A DNA stretch of 64,000 bases from Achromobacter xylosoxidans (GTDB taxonomy: Bacteria; Pseudomonadota; Gammaproteobacteria; Burkholderiales; Burkholderiaceae_B). The DNA is taken from assembly GCF_002192695.1 (NCBI RefSeq), contig NZ_MTLG01000075.1, positions 372,001 through 436,000 on the forward strand, written 5' to 3'. Under the pieces are notes generated by a model. The model did no database searches. It saw nothing but the letters and a program-made list of their open reading frames with translations, and was not told the origin of the DNA. Below, one piece after another: positions 53,538-62,424 of the stretch. The translations under genes and the position numbers were made by a program. Positions within the stretch are counted from its first letter, which is position 1; the number at the start of each line of letters is the position of its first letter.

Positions 53538-54614
53538 ATGGCATCAATCACCGTAGACGGCATCGTCAAGACTTTCGGCGGGCAGCAAGTCCTGCGCAAT
53601 CTGTCCCTGCACATCCCCGACGGCGCGTTCTACACGCTGCTGGGACCCAGCGGCTGCGGCAAGACCACGCTGCTGCGCTGTATTGCGGGCTTCTATGCCC
53701 CGGACGGCGGACGCCTGTTGTTCGATCAGGACGACGTGACCCACGTGTCCGCGCACCGCCGCGACATCGGCATGGTGTTCCAGGACTACGCGCTGTTCCC
53801 GGACAAGACTGCTTTCGACAACGTGGCCTATGGCCTGCGCGCCCGCGGCGTGGCGCGCGCCGAGATCACGCGGCGCGTCAACGAAGCGCTGGACAAGGTC
53901 GGCCTGCTGGCATTGGCCGACCGCTACCCCGCGCAGATGAGCGGCGGCCAGCGCCAGCGCGTGGCGCTGGCGCGCGCGCTGGTGATCCGCCCTCGCGTGC
54001 TGCTGATGGACGAGCCGCTGTCCAACCTGGACGCCAAGATGCGCCTGCAGATGCGCGACGTGATCCTGGACCTGGTGCGCGAGGCCGGCATCACCACCGT
54101 GTTCGTGACGCACGACCAGGAAGAGGCGCTGGCGATGTCGGATCGCATCGCCATCATGGACCGCGGCGACATCGCCCAGCTGGGCACGCCGGAGGAACTC
54201 TACGGCACCCCCGTAAACGCCTACGTCGCGGACTTCATCGGTTCGGCCAACGTGATCCCGGTGCCCGCCCGCAACGGCCAGGCCGGCGCCCCCGCCGGCC
54301 ATGTGCGCTACGAGATCTGCGGGCTGGGCTTTGACGGCGTGCAAGGCAGCGACCAGCTGGACGGCAAGGGCGTGCTGATCGCGCGCCCGGAAGAGCTGGC
54401 CCTGATGGCGCCCGCGCCCTACGTGCCCAATACCTTGCCGGGCAAGGTGCTGCGGCGCCAGTACCTGGGCTTCAAGACGGCCTACCGGATCGCGCTGGAC
54501 AACGGCTCCGAGATCCGCGTCGAGCTGCATGCCGGCAACATGGTGGCGCAGTTCCAGCCCGGCGAAGCCGTGCAGGTGCTGATTCCCGCCGACAGCCGCG
54601 TCGTCAACGCCTGA
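53538..54614 (+). CDS. ABC importer ATPase (PotA/FbpC/phosphonate-type)
   Basis: This 358-residue ATPase is of the spermidine/iron/2-aminoethylphosphonate importer class. It has Walker A GPSGCGKTT near residue 37, the Q-loop VFQDYALFPDKTAFDN, the signature MSGGQRQRVALARAL, Walker B RVLLMDEPLSNLDA and VFVTHDQEEALAM. A C-terminal TOBE-type domain runs from about residue 240. The ATG at 53538 follows AGGAAG by about 7 nt. It is the first gene of a three-gene unit with a fused permease and a binding protein. The ligand remains open. Confidence 0.9.
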   Translation: MASITVDGIVKTFGGQQVLRNLSLHIPDGAFYTLLGPSGCGKTTLLRCIAGFYAPDGGRLLFDQDDVTHVSAHRRDIGMVFQDYALFPDKTAFDNVAYGLRARGVARAEITRRVNEALDKVGLLALADRYPAQMSGGQRQRVALARALVIRPRVLLMDEPLSNLDAKMRLQMRDVILDLVREAGITTVFVTHDQEEALAMSDRIAIMDRGDIAQLGTPEELYGTPVNAYVADFIGSANVIPVPARNGQAGAPAGHVRYEICGLGFDGVQGSDQLDGKGVLIARPEELALMAPAPYVPNTLPGKVLRRQYLGFKTAYRIALDNGSEIRVELHAGNMVAQFQPGEAVQVLIPADSRVVNA

Positions 54615-54627
54615 GGACGCGCCAGCC

Positions 54628-56274
54628 ATGAAAATCAAATGGTGGCCCTGGGGCATCCTGACGGCAATCAGCCTGGCCCTGCTGCTGTTCTTCGTGCTCT
54701 ATCCGCTGGGCGTGCTGTTCAGCAATAGCGTCACCGGGCAGGATGGCGGCTTTACGCTGGAGGGCTTCAAGGCCCTGCTGGCCGACTCCCAATATGTCGA
54801 GGCGTTCGGCAACACGCTGATCCTGGGCCTGGCGGTCACGACCTGCACGGTACTGGTAGGCGTGCCCTTCGCCTACATGGTGGCGCGCTTCGACTTTCCG
54901 CTGAAGAACCTGGTGGCGATCCTGCCGGTGCTGACCATCGTGATTCCCGAGATCATCGTCGGCCAGTCCTGGCTGCTGATCCTGGGCAACAACGGCATCC
55001 TGACCAATCTGCTGGGCGACGCCGGCATTTCGCTGCCCTCGTTCTACGGCTGGACCGGCATGGTGTTCTCCATGACGCTGGTCTACTACACCTACATCTA
55101 CCTGGGCGTGCTGGCGGCGCTGCGCGGCTTCGACGGCCAGCTGGAAGAAGCGGGCCTGAGCCTGGGCACGCCGCCGCTCCTGACCAAGCTGCGCGTGCTG
55201 GTGCCGGTGCTGCTGCCGGCGGTGCTGGTCAACGCGCTGGTGGTGTTCACGCTGGTGGTGGGCAACTTCGCGCTGGCCATGCTGCTGGGCAGCCGCGTGC
55301 CGCTGCTGTCGGTCATGACCTACAACACCTTCGTCAGCGAAATGGGCGGCAGCCCGACGCTGCAGAGCGCGATGTCGGTGGTGTCGATCGCCATCGTCGC
55401 CATCGTGCTGTTCTTCCAGAAGCGCGTGGTGGAGCGCAAGGTCTACACCATGACGCAAGGGCGCGCGCCGGCCGCTACCCGCGTGCGCTCCTGGACCGCC
55501 CTGCTCTACACCAGCGGCGTGGGCCTGATCATCTTCATTTCGCTGCTGCCGCTGATCGTGGTCTTCATCGCCGCCTTCACCAAGACCAGCGGGCCCGTCA
55601 TGCAATGGGGCCAGTGGTCGCTGGCCAGCATGCAGCGCGCGCTGCACGGCGCGCCGGAACCGATCCTGAACTCGCTCAAGTTCGCGTCCCTGGCCACGGT
55701 GCTGGGCGTGGCCTTCGCGGTACTGGTCAGCTACCTGACGATCAAGAAGCGCAGCGCATCCACCCAGGTACTGGACTACATCGTGGTGCTGCCGCTGACC
55801 ATTTCCGGCACGGTGCTGGGCATCGCGCTGGTGCAGACCTTCAACACCGGCTGGCTGGTGCTGGCGGGCACCTCAGGAATCATGGTGCTGTGCTACACGG
55901 TGCGGCGCCTGCCCTTCGCGGTGCGCAACGCCTCGTCGGTGCTGTTCAACATCCCCGAGTCGATCGAGGAGGCTTCGATCAGCCTGGGCGTGTCGCCGCT
56001 CATGACCTTCTTCAAGGTGATCCTGCCCGCCATGAAGGCGTCCATCATCTCGGCAGCCATCCTGATGTGGCTCACCACCATCTCCGAGCTGTCGGCTTCC
56101 ATCGTCGCCTACAGCGGCGGCCTGGAGACCATGCCTATCGCCATCTTCCGCCAGGTCGACGGCGGCAGGCTGGGCATGGCGTCGGCCTACGGCGCGGCGC
56201 TGGTCACGGTCATCGTGCTGCCCATCATCGTGTCGGTCAAGGCGTTCCGCATCAAGCTGTTCTCCGGCAAATAA
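54628..56274 (+). CDS. ABC importer permease, two-domain fusion (FbpB-like)
   Basis: This 548-residue inner-membrane protein has about twelve helices made of two binding-protein-dependent permease domains. Each has an EAA-type ATPase-contact loop: GQLEEAGLSLGTPPLLTKLRVLVPVL near residue 175 and ESIEEASISLGVSPLMTFFKVILPAM near residue 455. Such fused permeases serve in Fe(III), thiamine and phosphonate importers as a single polypeptide. It lies 13 bp after the ATPase gene and 22 bp before the binding-protein gene, clearly one operon. Confidence 0.92.
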   Translation: MKIKWWPWGILTAISLALLLFFVLYPLGVLFSNSVTGQDGGFTLEGFKALLADSQYVEAFGNTLILGLAVTTCTVLVGVPFAYMVARFDFPLKNLVAILPVLTIVIPEIIVGQSWLLILGNNGILTNLLGDAGISLPSFYGWTGMVFSMTLVYYTYIYLGVLAALRGFDGQLEEAGLSLGTPPLLTKLRVLVPVLLPAVLVNALVVFTLVVGNFALAMLLGSRVPLLSVMTYNTFVSEMGGSPTLQSAMSVVSIAIVAIVLFFQKRVVERKVYTMTQGRAPAATRVRSWTALLYTSGVGLIIFISLLPLIVVFIAAFTKTSGPVMQWGQWSLASMQRALHGAPEPILNSLKFASLATVLGVAFAVLVSYLTIKKRSASTQVLDYIVVLPLTISGTVLGIALVQTFNTGWLVLAGTSGIMVLCYTVRRLPFAVRNASSVLFNIPESIEEASISLGVSPLMTFFKVILPAMKASIISAAILMWLTTISELSASIVAYSGGLETMPIAIFRQVDGGRLGMASAYGAALVTVIVLPIIVSVKAFRIKLFSGK

Positions 56275-56296
56275 CCCACTCGCACAGAGGCTAACC

Positions 56297-57280
56297 ATGC
56301 AACTCAAGCACCTACTTCAGTACAGCGTCCTGGCCGCCGCCCTGGCCACCGGCGCCGTCCAGGCCCAGAACGTCGTGCTCTATTCGTCCAACAACACGGA
56401 GACAATCGAAACCGCCCTGGACGCGGTGAAGCAGAAGTCGCCCAAATTGAACGTGCAGCCCGTCACCGGCGGCACCGGCACGATGATGAAGCGCATCGAG
56501 GCCGAAGCGCAGAATCCGCGCGGCGACCTGTTCTGGAGCGGCGGCTTCGGCACGTTGGGCGCCTACCGCCAGCACCTGCAGCCCTACCGCCCGGCCGACC
56601 TGGACAAGATCCCGACGGAATTCCGCGGTCCGGACGACCTGTGGGTGGGCACCAACGTGCACGTCATGGTGATGATGGTCAACGAGCGCCAGCTCAAGGG
56701 CCTGGCCGCGCCGGCCACGTGGTCCGACCTGATGCAGCCGCAGTGGAAGAACAAGTTCGCCATCACCGACCCGTCCAAGAGCGGCACGGCCTACATGCTG
56801 GTGTATGGCATCTTCAAGCAATTCGGCCAGGAAGGCCTGGACAAGATCGCCGCCAACGCGGTGGTCACGGCATCGTCCGGCACCACCTACAAGGGCGTGG
56901 CCGCGGGCGAGTACGCCGTGGGCATGACGCTGGAATACGCCGCGCAGGAATACGTGGCCGGCGGCCAGAAGGAAATCAAGCTGGTCTACCCGACCGAGGG
57001 CAGCTACCTGGCGCCTGAGGGCATGTTCATCATCAAGGGCGCGAAGAACATGGACGCCGCCAAGGCCTTGTATGACGGTCTCTTGAGCAAGGAATCGCAG
57101 GAAGCCCAGCTGGTGAAGAACTTCCGCCGTCCGACGCGCACGGACGTGGCCGTGGCCAGCCTGACCACCCTGCCCGACCTGAAGACCATCAAGATCTTCC
57201 CGGTCAGCCAGGATGCGGCGGCGAAGGAGTATGAGACGGTGGTGGCGGCCTGGAACCAGGCCGTGGCCAAGGCGAAATAG
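56297..57280 (+). CDS. ABC importer substrate-binding protein
   Basis: This 327-residue periplasmic receptor has a signal peptide (QYSVLAAALATGAVQA) and a mature start NVVLYSSNNTETIETALDAV. The segments GTMMKRIEAEAQNPRGDLFWSG, FAITDPSKSGTAYMLVYGIF and YPTEGSYLAPEGMFIIKGAKN are typical of the FutA/FbpA/aminoethylphosphonate-binding superfamily. I do not see the adjacent tyrosine pair used by FbpA to hold iron, so a phosphonate or another organic ligand is at least as likely as iron. It is the last gene of the operon and is followed by a hairpin cluster. Confidence 0.88.
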   Translation: MQLKHLLQYSVLAAALATGAVQAQNVVLYSSNNTETIETALDAVKQKSPKLNVQPVTGGTGTMMKRIEAEAQNPRGDLFWSGGFGTLGAYRQHLQPYRPADLDKIPTEFRGPDDLWVGTNVHVMVMMVNERQLKGLAAPATWSDLMQPQWKNKFAITDPSKSGTAYMLVYGIFKQFGQEGLDKIAANAVVTASSGTTYKGVAAGEYAVGMTLEYAAQEYVAGGQKEIKLVYPTEGSYLAPEGMFIIKGAKNMDAAKALYDGLLSKESQEAQLVKNFRRPTRTDVAVASLTTLPDLKTIKIFPVSQDAAAKEYETVVAAWNQAVAKAK

Positions 57281-57297
57281 ATAGGCCCCCACGCCGC

Positions 57298-57362
57298 GCC
57301 CCTTCGGGGCTAGCTGCCCCCCGAGGGGGCTGGCCCACCTTGGGGCGGCCCGGCGGTGGGCC
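57298..57362. repeat. GC-rich hairpin cluster between binding-protein gene and ybbA
   Basis: Three successive stems are visible: GCCCC-ttc-GGGGC, GCCCCC-cga-GGGGGC and GGCCCACC with GGTGGGCC. It lies between two convergent genes and resembles the G/C-tract element at 46897-46935. Probably an intergenic repeat that also protects or terminates transcripts. Confidence 0.6.
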
Positions 57363-57369
57363 GGCGGCA

Positions 57370-58047
57370 TCAGGCGCCGTTGACCATCCGCCCCGCCGCC
57401 AGCACCAGCTGACGCCCGCAACGGGCGGCCAGCTGCGGATCGTGGGTCACCAGCACCAGCGTGGTGCCGTGCTCGCGGTGCAGGTCGAACATCAGGTCGA
57501 TGACCGTCACGCCCGTGGCGGCATCCAGGCTTCCGGTGGGTTCATCCGCGAACAGCAGGTCGGGCTGCACCACGAAGGCGCGCGCCAGCGACACGCGCTG
57601 CTGTTCGCCGCCCGACAGGGTGCGCGGGTAATGATGCAGGCGCTTGCCCAGCCCCACCCGCTCCAGCATGGCCTGCGCAGCGTCGCGGGCGGATTGTCCG
57701 GCCAGCTCCAGCGGCAGCATCACGTTTTCCAGCGCCGTCAGGTTGGGCAGCAGCTGGAATGACTGGAACACGAAACCTACATGATTGGCCCGCAAACGCG
57801 CGCGGCCGTCCTCGTCCAGCGAGAACAGGTCCTGTCCCGCCAGGCGCACGCTGCCCGCGCTGGGAACATCCAGGCCGGCCAGCAGTCCCAACAAGGTGGA
57901 CTTGCCCGACCCCGAACTGCCGGTGATGGCCACGGCGCTGCCCGCCTCGACCGTAAAATCTATACCTTCCAGGATGGAGAGCGTGCCGCCGGCATCGGCC
58001 ACCTGCTTGCCCAGCCCTTTCACCTCGATCGAATTCTTGTTATCCAT
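57370..58047 (-). CDS. ybbA: ABC transporter ATPase YbbA
   Basis: This 225-residue ATPase of the LolD/MacB class has Walker A GSSGSGKST near residue 42, the Q-loop VFQSFQLLPNLTALEN, the signature LSGGEQQRVSLARAF, Walker B LLFADEPTGSLD and VLVTHD. In E. coli ybbA is divergent from tesA and precedes a large permease ybbP. The same divergent order with tesA is kept here, but no permease follows on this strand. The ATG at 58047 overlaps the tesA ATG on the other strand by two bases. Confidence 0.88.
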   Translation of the reverse strand: MDNKNSIEVKGLGKQVADAGGTLSILEGIDFTVEAGSAVAITGSSGSGKSTLLGLLAGLDVPSAGSVRLAGQDLFSLDEDGRARLRANHVGFVFQSFQLLPNLTALENVMLPLELAGQSARDAAQAMLERVGLGKRLHHYPRTLSGGEQQRVSLARAFVVQPDLLFADEPTGSLDAATGVTVIDLMFDLHREHGTTLVLVTHDPQLAARCGRQLVLAAGRMVNGA

Positions 58048-58693
58048 GCGCCTATTTTCCCGTCTGCTACTCATGACCGCCATGGCCACCGCCATTGTGG
58101 CGCCCGCCCACGCTCAGACCGCCGCCGCGGCCCAGGGTTCCGCCCCGCGCACGGTGCTGGTTCTGGGCGACAGCCTGTCCGCCGAATACGGCATCAAGCG
58201 CGGCACCGGCTGGGTGCCGCTGCTTTCGGCCCGCGTAGCGGAACAATACCCCAAGTACCAGGTGGTCAACGCCAGCATCAGCGGCGACACCACCAGCGGC
58301 GGCGTGGCCCGCCTGCCCGCCCTGCTGCGCCAACACGCGCCCGCCGTGGTGGTGCTGGAGCTGGGCTCGAATGACGCGCTGCGCGGTTTGCCCCTGAACA
58401 TGACCGAGCAAAACCTGCGCACCATGGCCCAGGCCGCCCGCAAGGCCGACGCGCAGGTCCTGATCGTCGGCATGCAGATTCCGCCCAATTACGGCCGGGA
58501 TTACACCCAGCGCTTCGCCCAGGTCTTCCCCACCGTCGCCAAAGACGAAAACGCCCGGCTCGTGCCCTTCCTGATGGAAGGTATCGCAACGAACCGGGCG
58601 ATGTTCCAGGCTGACGGCATCCATCCGAACGAGGATGCCCAGCCCCTACTGCTGGACAACGTGTGGCCGACGCTGCGGCCACTGTTGAACTGA
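58046..58693 (+). CDS. tesA: GDSL lipase/esterase TesA (periplasmic)
   Basis: TesA is a periplasmic lysophospholipase/thioesterase/arylesterase of the SGNH family. The 215-residue protein begins with a signal peptide (MRLFSRLLLMTAMATAIVAP, cut near AHAQ). It has the nucleophile Ser43 in VLGDSLSAEYG, the oxyanion-hole Gly in ASISGDTTSGG, GSND, and the Asp/His pair in DGIHPN. No good ribosome-binding site precedes the ATG at 58046; ATGs at codons 10 and 13 would shorten the signal peptide too much. Divergent ybbA begins at the same spot. Confidence 0.9.
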   Translation: MRLFSRLLLMTAMATAIVAPAHAQTAAAAQGSAPRTVLVLGDSLSAEYGIKRGTGWVPLLSARVAEQYPKYQVVNASISGDTTSGGVARLPALLRQHAPAVVVLELGSNDALRGLPLNMTEQNLRTMAQAARKADAQVLIVGMQIPPNYGRDYTQRFAQVFPTVAKDENARLVPFLMEGIATNRAMFQADGIHPNEDAQPLLLDNVWPTLRPLLN

Positions 58694-58718
58694 CTCTGTG
58701 AGCTGTGAGTCTGGCTGA

Positions 58719-60680
58719 TCAGCCGGCCGCCGGCTGATCGCCGCGGATGACCGCGGCGGCGGCGGGCAGCACCTGCACCTTGTACTCTTCGCGCAGCATG
58801 CGCAGCACGGCTTCGTTTTCGGCCTGGCCCCAGGCGCCCGACACCTGCTGCGCCAGGCGTTCCTTGTCGGCCGGGTCGACCGTGCCGGCCTCGACCTTCT
58901 CCAGGCGCGCCAGCGTGTAGTCCGAACCCGACTGCACGCCTGCGTAGGCCGGCAGCGTGGTGGCGGGCAGGCGCATGACGGCGTCCAGCACCGAACGCGG
59001 CAGCTCCTTGGGATCCTGGCGCGACACGACCACCGGCGCGCCGAAGCCTTCCGGCGCGGCCGCGGGGTTAGCGCGGTCGGCGGCCAGCGCGGCCTCGCCG
59101 GCCTGCTTGGCGGCTTCGGCCGAACGCTCGTCCAGCAGCTTGGCGCGGATGGTGTCCGAAACCTTGTCCAGCGGCGGCACGTGGGCCGGCTCAACCGCGC
59201 CGACGCGCAGGGCCAGCATGGTGTCGGGCGAAAGCTCGATCACGCCGGAGTTCTGCTTTTCACGCAGCACGTCGGGCGAGAACAGCACCTGGCGCACGCG
59301 CGGATTGTCCAGCAGCGCGGCGTCGGGGCTGGCGGCCGCCGAGCCCGGGCCGGCCTTGTCGGCGGACAGCAGGCCTTCGCGGGTCACGCCGGCGGCGGTG
59401 CGCAGCTTCAGGCCGACGGTGTCGGCGGCGGGCTGCAGGCTGTCGCGCTGGTCATAGACCTGCTTGTTCAACTGGCTGGCCATTTCCGAGAAACGCACGG
59501 CGGCGAGCTGCTTGCGGACTTCGGCGGTGATCTGGTCCTTGACCTCGGCCAGCGGCTTGATGGCGGCGGGCTGGATCTCGGTGACCTTGACCACGTGCAG
59601 GCCGGACGGGGTTTCGATCACGCCGGACACCTGGTCCTTGGCCTGGCCGAAAATCGCCTTTTCCAGCGGACCGGTCAGCATGCCCGGAGCCAGCCAGCCC
59701 AGATCGCCGCCATTGGAGGCGGAACCCGCGTCCTGCGAGTTCTTGCGCGCCAGTTCGGCGAACTGCGCCGGATCGGCGGCGGCCTGCTTGGCGAGGTCCT
59801 CGGCCTTGGCGCGCGCGGCCTTGCGGGCGTCTTCCGACGCGCCGGGGGCCAGGTTGATCATGATGTGGCTGGCGCGGCGGCGTTCGGGTTGGCCGAAGCG
59901 GTTCTTGTTCTGCTCGTAGTAGGACGCCAGGTCCTCGTCCTTGACCTGCACGCCTTGCGTGGCGGCGGCCTCGTCCAGCACCAGGTACTGGACCTGGACC
60001 TGTTCGGGAATCTGCAGCTGCTGCTTATTGGCGTCGTACCAGGCCTGGATGTCGGCCGGAGTGACGGTGACTTGCGAGCGGTAATCGGCGGCGGCGAAGC
60101 GGCGCAGTTGCACCGTGCGCTGCTGCGTCAATGCCGTTTCCAGCGACGCCACGACTTCGCTGGGCGCGCGGGCCGACTGGCCGACGGGCTCCAGCACGCG
60201 CGCGACGGCGAGGTCGCGGCGCAGGCCGGCTTCGAACGAGGTCGGCGACATGCCTTGCGCGGCCAGCACCTGGCGGTAGCGCTCGGGCGAGAAGCGGCCG
60301 TTGTCCTGGACTTCAGGAATCGCGGCGATGGTGTTGCGCAGCGTTTCGTCGGACACCGAGAAGCGGTTATCGACGGCGACGTTGGCCAGCAGGCGCTGAT
60401 TGATCAGCTGATTGAGCAGGCCTTCGCGCAGCGCCGGCGTGTCGATGACGGCCGGATCGAACTGCGCGCCCAGACGCTGGCGGAACTGCTCCAGCTGGTT
60501 GCGGTGCGCCTGGTCGAACTCGGCCCGCGACACGGGCTGACCATTGACCGTGGCCAATTCAGGCTCGGCGCGCATGAAGCTGTCATAGCCTTGAATACCG
60601 ACCAGGAAGAAGGACGGCACAATCAGAAGCAGCAGGATGAACTGCATCCAGCGCCGATGGCTGCGAATAAATTCGAACAT
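58719..60680 (-). CDS. ppiD: Peptidyl-prolyl isomerase / periplasmic chaperone PpiD
   Basis: PpiD is a membrane-anchored periplasmic chaperone near the Sec translocon that aids folding of exported proteins. The 653-residue protein starts MFEFIRSHRRWMQFILLLL with one membrane helix (about 11-32). A SurA-type N-terminal chaperone domain follows (ATVNGQPVSRAEFDQAHR), then a parvulin domain at about 265-365 (RRASHIMINLAPGAS, GGDLGWLAPGMLTGPLEKAIF, ETPSGLHVVKV) and a C-terminal chaperone half. The ATG at 60680 matches the family start. An intrinsic terminator-like hairpin lies 55 nt upstream in its leader. Confidence 0.94.
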   Translation of the reverse strand: MFEFIRSHRRWMQFILLLLIVPSFFLVGIQGYDSFMRAEPELATVNGQPVSRAEFDQAHRNQLEQFRQRLGAQFDPAVIDTPALREGLLNQLINQRLLANVAVDNRFSVSDETLRNTIAAIPEVQDNGRFSPERYRQVLAAQGMSPTSFEAGLRRDLAVARVLEPVGQSARAPSEVVASLETALTQQRTVQLRRFAAADYRSQVTVTPADIQAWYDANKQQLQIPEQVQVQYLVLDEAAATQGVQVKDEDLASYYEQNKNRFGQPERRRASHIMINLAPGASEDARKAARAKAEDLAKQAAADPAQFAELARKNSQDAGSASNGGDLGWLAPGMLTGPLEKAIFGQAKDQVSGVIETPSGLHVVKVTEIQPAAIKPLAEVKDQITAEVRKQLAAVRFSEMASQLNKQVYDQRDSLQPAADTVGLKLRTAAGVTREGLLSADKAGPGSAAASPDAALLDNPRVRQVLFSPDVLREKQNSGVIELSPDTMLALRVGAVEPAHVPPLDKVSDTIRAKLLDERSAEAAKQAGEAALAADRANPAAAPEGFGAPVVVSRQDPKELPRSVLDAVMRLPATTLPAYAGVQSGSDYTLARLEKVEAGTVDPADKERLAQQVSGAWGQAENEAVLRMLREEYKVQVLPAAAAVIRGDQPAAG

Positions 60681-60734
60681 GGAATCCCTGTTGCCGCACC
60701 CCAGGCGCACGCCCGAAGCCGCAAGAAAACGCAT

Positions 60735-60758
60735 AAAAAAAGGCGAACCAGATTCGCC
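60735..60758 (-). terminator. Intrinsic terminator upstream of ppiD
   Basis: On the minus strand GGCGAA-TCTGG-TTCGCC is followed by seven Ts (60741-60735), a good rho-independent terminator. It ends about 55 nt before the ppiD ATG on the same strand, and no gene on this strand lies in the 265 bp further upstream. It is therefore an orphan terminator or an attenuator. Confidence 0.75.
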
Positions 60759-61023
60759 CTGTTCCCATACCGGTCAATACCGGATCAGCGGGCGGATTTT
60801 ACCATTTCTCATTCGCCGCGCAGACCAGGAATCTTCCGAATGCCGTCCGGGCCCGCCCCTCGACTGCGGCGACACGAAATCGGGGACCGAGTCAACCCGG
60901 GGAACCACCATTTCCAGGCCCTTGCGGCCCCCGTATCGTGGCCTGTCAGGGTAAGCCCGCATTACCCCGACGCCGCCCCGCATGGATGCGGCCCCTTCCA
61001 CGCACGCTCAGAGGTAAACACTG

Positions 61024-62316
61024 ATGCCGTTCACATCTTCCCGCCTGCAACTCCTGCGCACCTGCATCGCCCTGGCCTTCGTCGCCGGCGCCCCCGCCGC
61101 GCTGGCCGCGCCCGTCGTCGCCGTCCACCAAGCCGCCCAAGCCCAGCAGCAAGGCATGCTGGACACCATGCGCGACCTGGTCGGCATCGAGTCGGGCAGC
61201 AAGGACGTCGAAGGCGTGGAGCGCATCGCCGTCCTGATCCGCGACCGGCTCAAGGCGCTGGGCGGAACGGTAGAGATCATCCAGCCCACCGATGTGTTCC
61301 GCCTGGACGATACGCCGGAGAAGGTCGGCCCCATGGTCCATGCCGAATTCAAGGGCCGGGGCCAGAAGAAGATCATGCTGATCGCCCACATGGACACGGT
61401 CTACCGCAACGGCATGCTCAAGGACCAGCCCTTCCGCATCGACGGCGACAAGGCCTATGGCCTGGGCATCGCCGACGACAAGCATGGCGTGGCCGCCATC
61501 ATCCATACCCTGACCCTGCTGCAGAAGCTGGGATTCGAGGACTACGGCACCATTACCGTGCTGATCAACGGCGACGAAGAGATCAGTTCGCCCGGCGCGC
61601 GCAGCACCATCACCCGCATGGGCGCCGACCAGGACGCGGTGTTCTCGTTCGAAGGCGGCGGCGCGGAAGCCCGCCTGACGCTGGCCACCAGCGGCATCGG
61701 CGCGGCCTACCTGACCGTGCAGGGCAAGACCTCGCACGCGGGCGCGCGCCCCGAAGGCGGCATCAACGCCCTGTATGAGTTGGCCCACCAACTGCTGCAG
61801 CTGGACAAGCTGTCCAAGCCCGAGGAAGGCCTGAAGCTGAACTGGACCGTGGCCCAGGCCGGCACCAACCGCAACGTCATCCCCGGCCAGGCCACCGCCC
61901 AGGCCGACGCCCGCGCGCTGCGCGTCTCCGACTTCGATGCGCTGTCGCGCACCCTGGAAGAGCGCGTGCAGAAGAAGCTCTTGCCCGAATCCAAGGTCAG
62001 CGTGAAGTTCGAGGTGCGCCGCCCGCCCTTGGAAGCCACGCCGGCCTCGCGCGCCCTGGCCCAGCACGGCGTGCAGATCTACAAGGAACTGGACCTGCCC
62101 ATGAAGGTCGTGGACCGCGCCAGCGGCGGCGGCACCGATGCCGCCTTTGCCGCGCTCAAGGCGCGCGGCCCGGTGATCGAAGGCATGGGCCTGAGCGGCT
62201 TCGGCGCGCATTCCAACGACGCCGAGTACATCCAGATCAACAGCATCGTGCCGCGCCTGTACCTGGCGGCGCGGATGATCATGGACGTGTCGCAGGACAA
62301 GGCGCCCATGAAATAG
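61024..62316 (+). CDS. Secreted M20 metallopeptidase (glutamate carboxypeptidase type)
   Basis: This 430-residue zinc carboxypeptidase is of the CPG2-like M20 group, which cleaves C-terminal glutamate from folates and N-acyl amino acids. A signal peptide (LLRTCIALAFVAGAPAALAA) is followed by the di-zinc motifs LIAHMDTVYRNG, IADDKHGVAA and the catalytic Glu pair INGDEEISSPG. The dimerisation domain is at about 210-330 (VQGKTSHAGARPEGGINAL) and the last metal histidine is in SGFGAHSNDAEYI. The product acts in the periplasm and may feed glutamate to the amino acid importers seen elsewhere in the window. Confidence 0.91.
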   Translation: MPFTSSRLQLLRTCIALAFVAGAPAALAAPVVAVHQAAQAQQQGMLDTMRDLVGIESGSKDVEGVERIAVLIRDRLKALGGTVEIIQPTDVFRLDDTPEKVGPMVHAEFKGRGQKKIMLIAHMDTVYRNGMLKDQPFRIDGDKAYGLGIADDKHGVAAIIHTLTLLQKLGFEDYGTITVLINGDEEISSPGARSTITRMGADQDAVFSFEGGGAEARLTLATSGIGAAYLTVQGKTSHAGARPEGGINALYELAHQLLQLDKLSKPEEGLKLNWTVAQAGTNRNVIPGQATAQADARALRVSDFDALSRTLEERVQKKLLPESKVSVKFEVRRPPLEATPASRALAQHGVQIYKELDLPMKVVDRASGGGTDAAFAALKARGPVIEGMGLSGFGAHSNDAEYIQINSIVPRLYLAARMIMDVSQDKAPMK

Positions 62317-62424
62317 GCCCATGGGCCTGCCGCGGCGTTCTCGCGCGCCGCGGCAGGCGCGGAACCGGCGTGCAGAAGGAGTATCCTTGCAACCCTGACC
62401 AAAAGAACCCGAAGCAACACCCAA

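Noticed and set aside
60759..61023. A tRNA gene between ppiD and the M20 gene, suggested by the terminator
   Set aside because: No acceptor stem, T-loop GGTTCRANYCC or anticodon arm could be assembled on either strand.
59181..61778. Plus-strand frame of 865 codons opposite ppiD and running into the M20 gene
   Set aside because: Antisense shadow of ppiD and then an alternate frame of the peptidase gene; no family motif.
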